From Hyperoplus lanceolatus (lineage: Eukaryota > Chordata > Actinopteri > Uranoscopiformes > Ammodytidae), in NCBI GenBank assembly GCA_026929865.2, contig CM049403.1:5503501-5567500 (forward strand): a stretch of DNA of 64,000 nt, given 5' to 3'. Shown piece by piece: positions 63,169-64,000 of the stretch (positions are counted from its first letter, which is position 1; the number at the start of each line of letters is the position of its first letter). A program made the position numbers and the translations under genes. The notes under the pieces were generated by a model, which was not told where the DNA came from, did not search any database, and worked only from the letters and a program-made list of their open reading frames with translations.

Positions 63169-64000
63169 CAGTATCTCACAAAAGTGAGTACACCCCTCAC
63201 ATTTCTTCAAATATTTCATTATATCTCTTCATGGGACAACACTAAAGAAATGACACTTTGATACAATGTAAAGTAGTCAGTGTACAGCTTGTATAACAGT
63301 GTTAATTTACTGTTCCCTCAAATTAACTTGACACAGCCATTAATGTCTAAAGTGCTGGCAACAAAAGTGAGTACACCCCTAAGTGAAAATGTCCAAATTG
63401 CGCCCAAAGTGTCAATATTTTGTGTGGCCACCATTATTTTCCAGCACTGCCTTAACCCTCTTGGGCATGGAGTTCACCAGAGCTTCACAGGTTGCCTTTG
63501 GAATCTTCTTCCACTCATTCTTGACAACATCACAGAGCTGGTATATTAGAGACCTTGCACTCCTCCACCTCCTGTTTAAGGATGCCCCAAAGATGCTCAA
63601 TAGGGTTTAGGTCTGGAGACATGCTTGGCCAGTCCATCACCTTTACCCTCAGCTTCTGTAGCAAGCCAGTGGTCGTTCTGAGGTGTGTTTGGGGTCGTTA
63701 TCATGTTGCAATACTGCCCTGCAGCCCAGTTTACGAAGGTTAAATGCACTTGCCCAGGGTCATATCCAGAGGTTGGCTTTGGAAAATAGACCTATGAATA
63801 CTGCCAGCATTGCTGCAGGTCTTGAAGGGGTGGGGGGTCAACCTGTCAGTGCTCAGACCATACGCCGCACACTGCATCAGTCGTCCCAGAAGGAAGCCTC
63901 TTCTAAAGATGATGCAAAAGAAAGCCCGCAAACAGTTTACTGAAGACAAGCAGACTACGGACATGGATTACTGCAACCATGTCCGTCTGATGAGACCAAG
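63169..64000 (+). mobile_element. Tc1-like fold-back element, copy 2 (right side outside window)
   Basis: It starts CAGTATCTCACAAAAGTGAG after TA at 63167-63168 and has the same order as copy 1: IR/DR terminal repeat, minus-strand transposase C-terminus (LENNGGHTKY tail, 63412-63600), junction near 63740, then plus-strand RLALENRPMNTASIAAG and VSAQTIRRTLH. The internal junction is the same as in copy 1 (near 5692). A short deletion at 63880 relative to copy 1 breaks the frame. Confidence 0.9.

Overview
The window is from a teleost fish nuclear genome. It holds one host gene with 21 coding exons and fish-type codon use, long introns full of CA/GT microsatellites, and many families of fish DNA transposons, MITEs and tRNA-derived SINEs. 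I see no bacterial, organellar or free viral genome organisation.

The host gene is a complete class-5 P4-ATPase (phospholipid flippase), best read as atp10a, on the + strand from ATG 17312 to stop 59380-59382. I placed all 21 coding exons by reading GT..AG borders and phase. They sum to 4500 nt, i.e. 1499 residues plus stop, with no frameshift. The catalytic motifs are present in order: DGET (residue 194), PISL (367), DKTGT (420), KGAD (765), TGDKQET (888) and GDGAND (1048), followed by the membrane helices and a Ser/Pro-rich tail. The introns carry almost all the remaining content of the window.

Layout. 1-3841: a short BEL/Pao-type LTR retroelement with gag and protease-like regions but no reverse transcriptase or integrase; its 5' LTR is cut by the window edge. 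3842-17000: intergenic DNA with a Tc1-like fold-back element (5117-6752), a SINE, a hAT-like element (11820-13074) and several MITEs. About 17.0-17.3 kb: presumed 5' leader of atp10a with upstream ORFs. 17.3-59.4 kb: atp10a, its introns hosting nested transposons. 59.4-62.6 kb: presumed 3' UTR and flank with a fold-back MITE. 63169-64000: a second copy of the Tc1-like fold-back element, running off the window.

The most unusual structure is in the transposons. Two different Tc1-like families (5117-6752 plus 63169-64000, and 40552-about 43175) share one architecture: the normal 5' half is replaced by an inverted copy of the 3' half, running from about the second catalytic Asp codon to the terminal repeat. 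Two independent copies of the first family share the same internal junction, so the rearranged form has itself been mobilised. Also notable are a 1.3-kb fold-back element whose arms are built of about 40-bp tandem repeats, nested in a MITE inside intron 8, and UG-repeat tracts close to three atp10a 3' splice sites.
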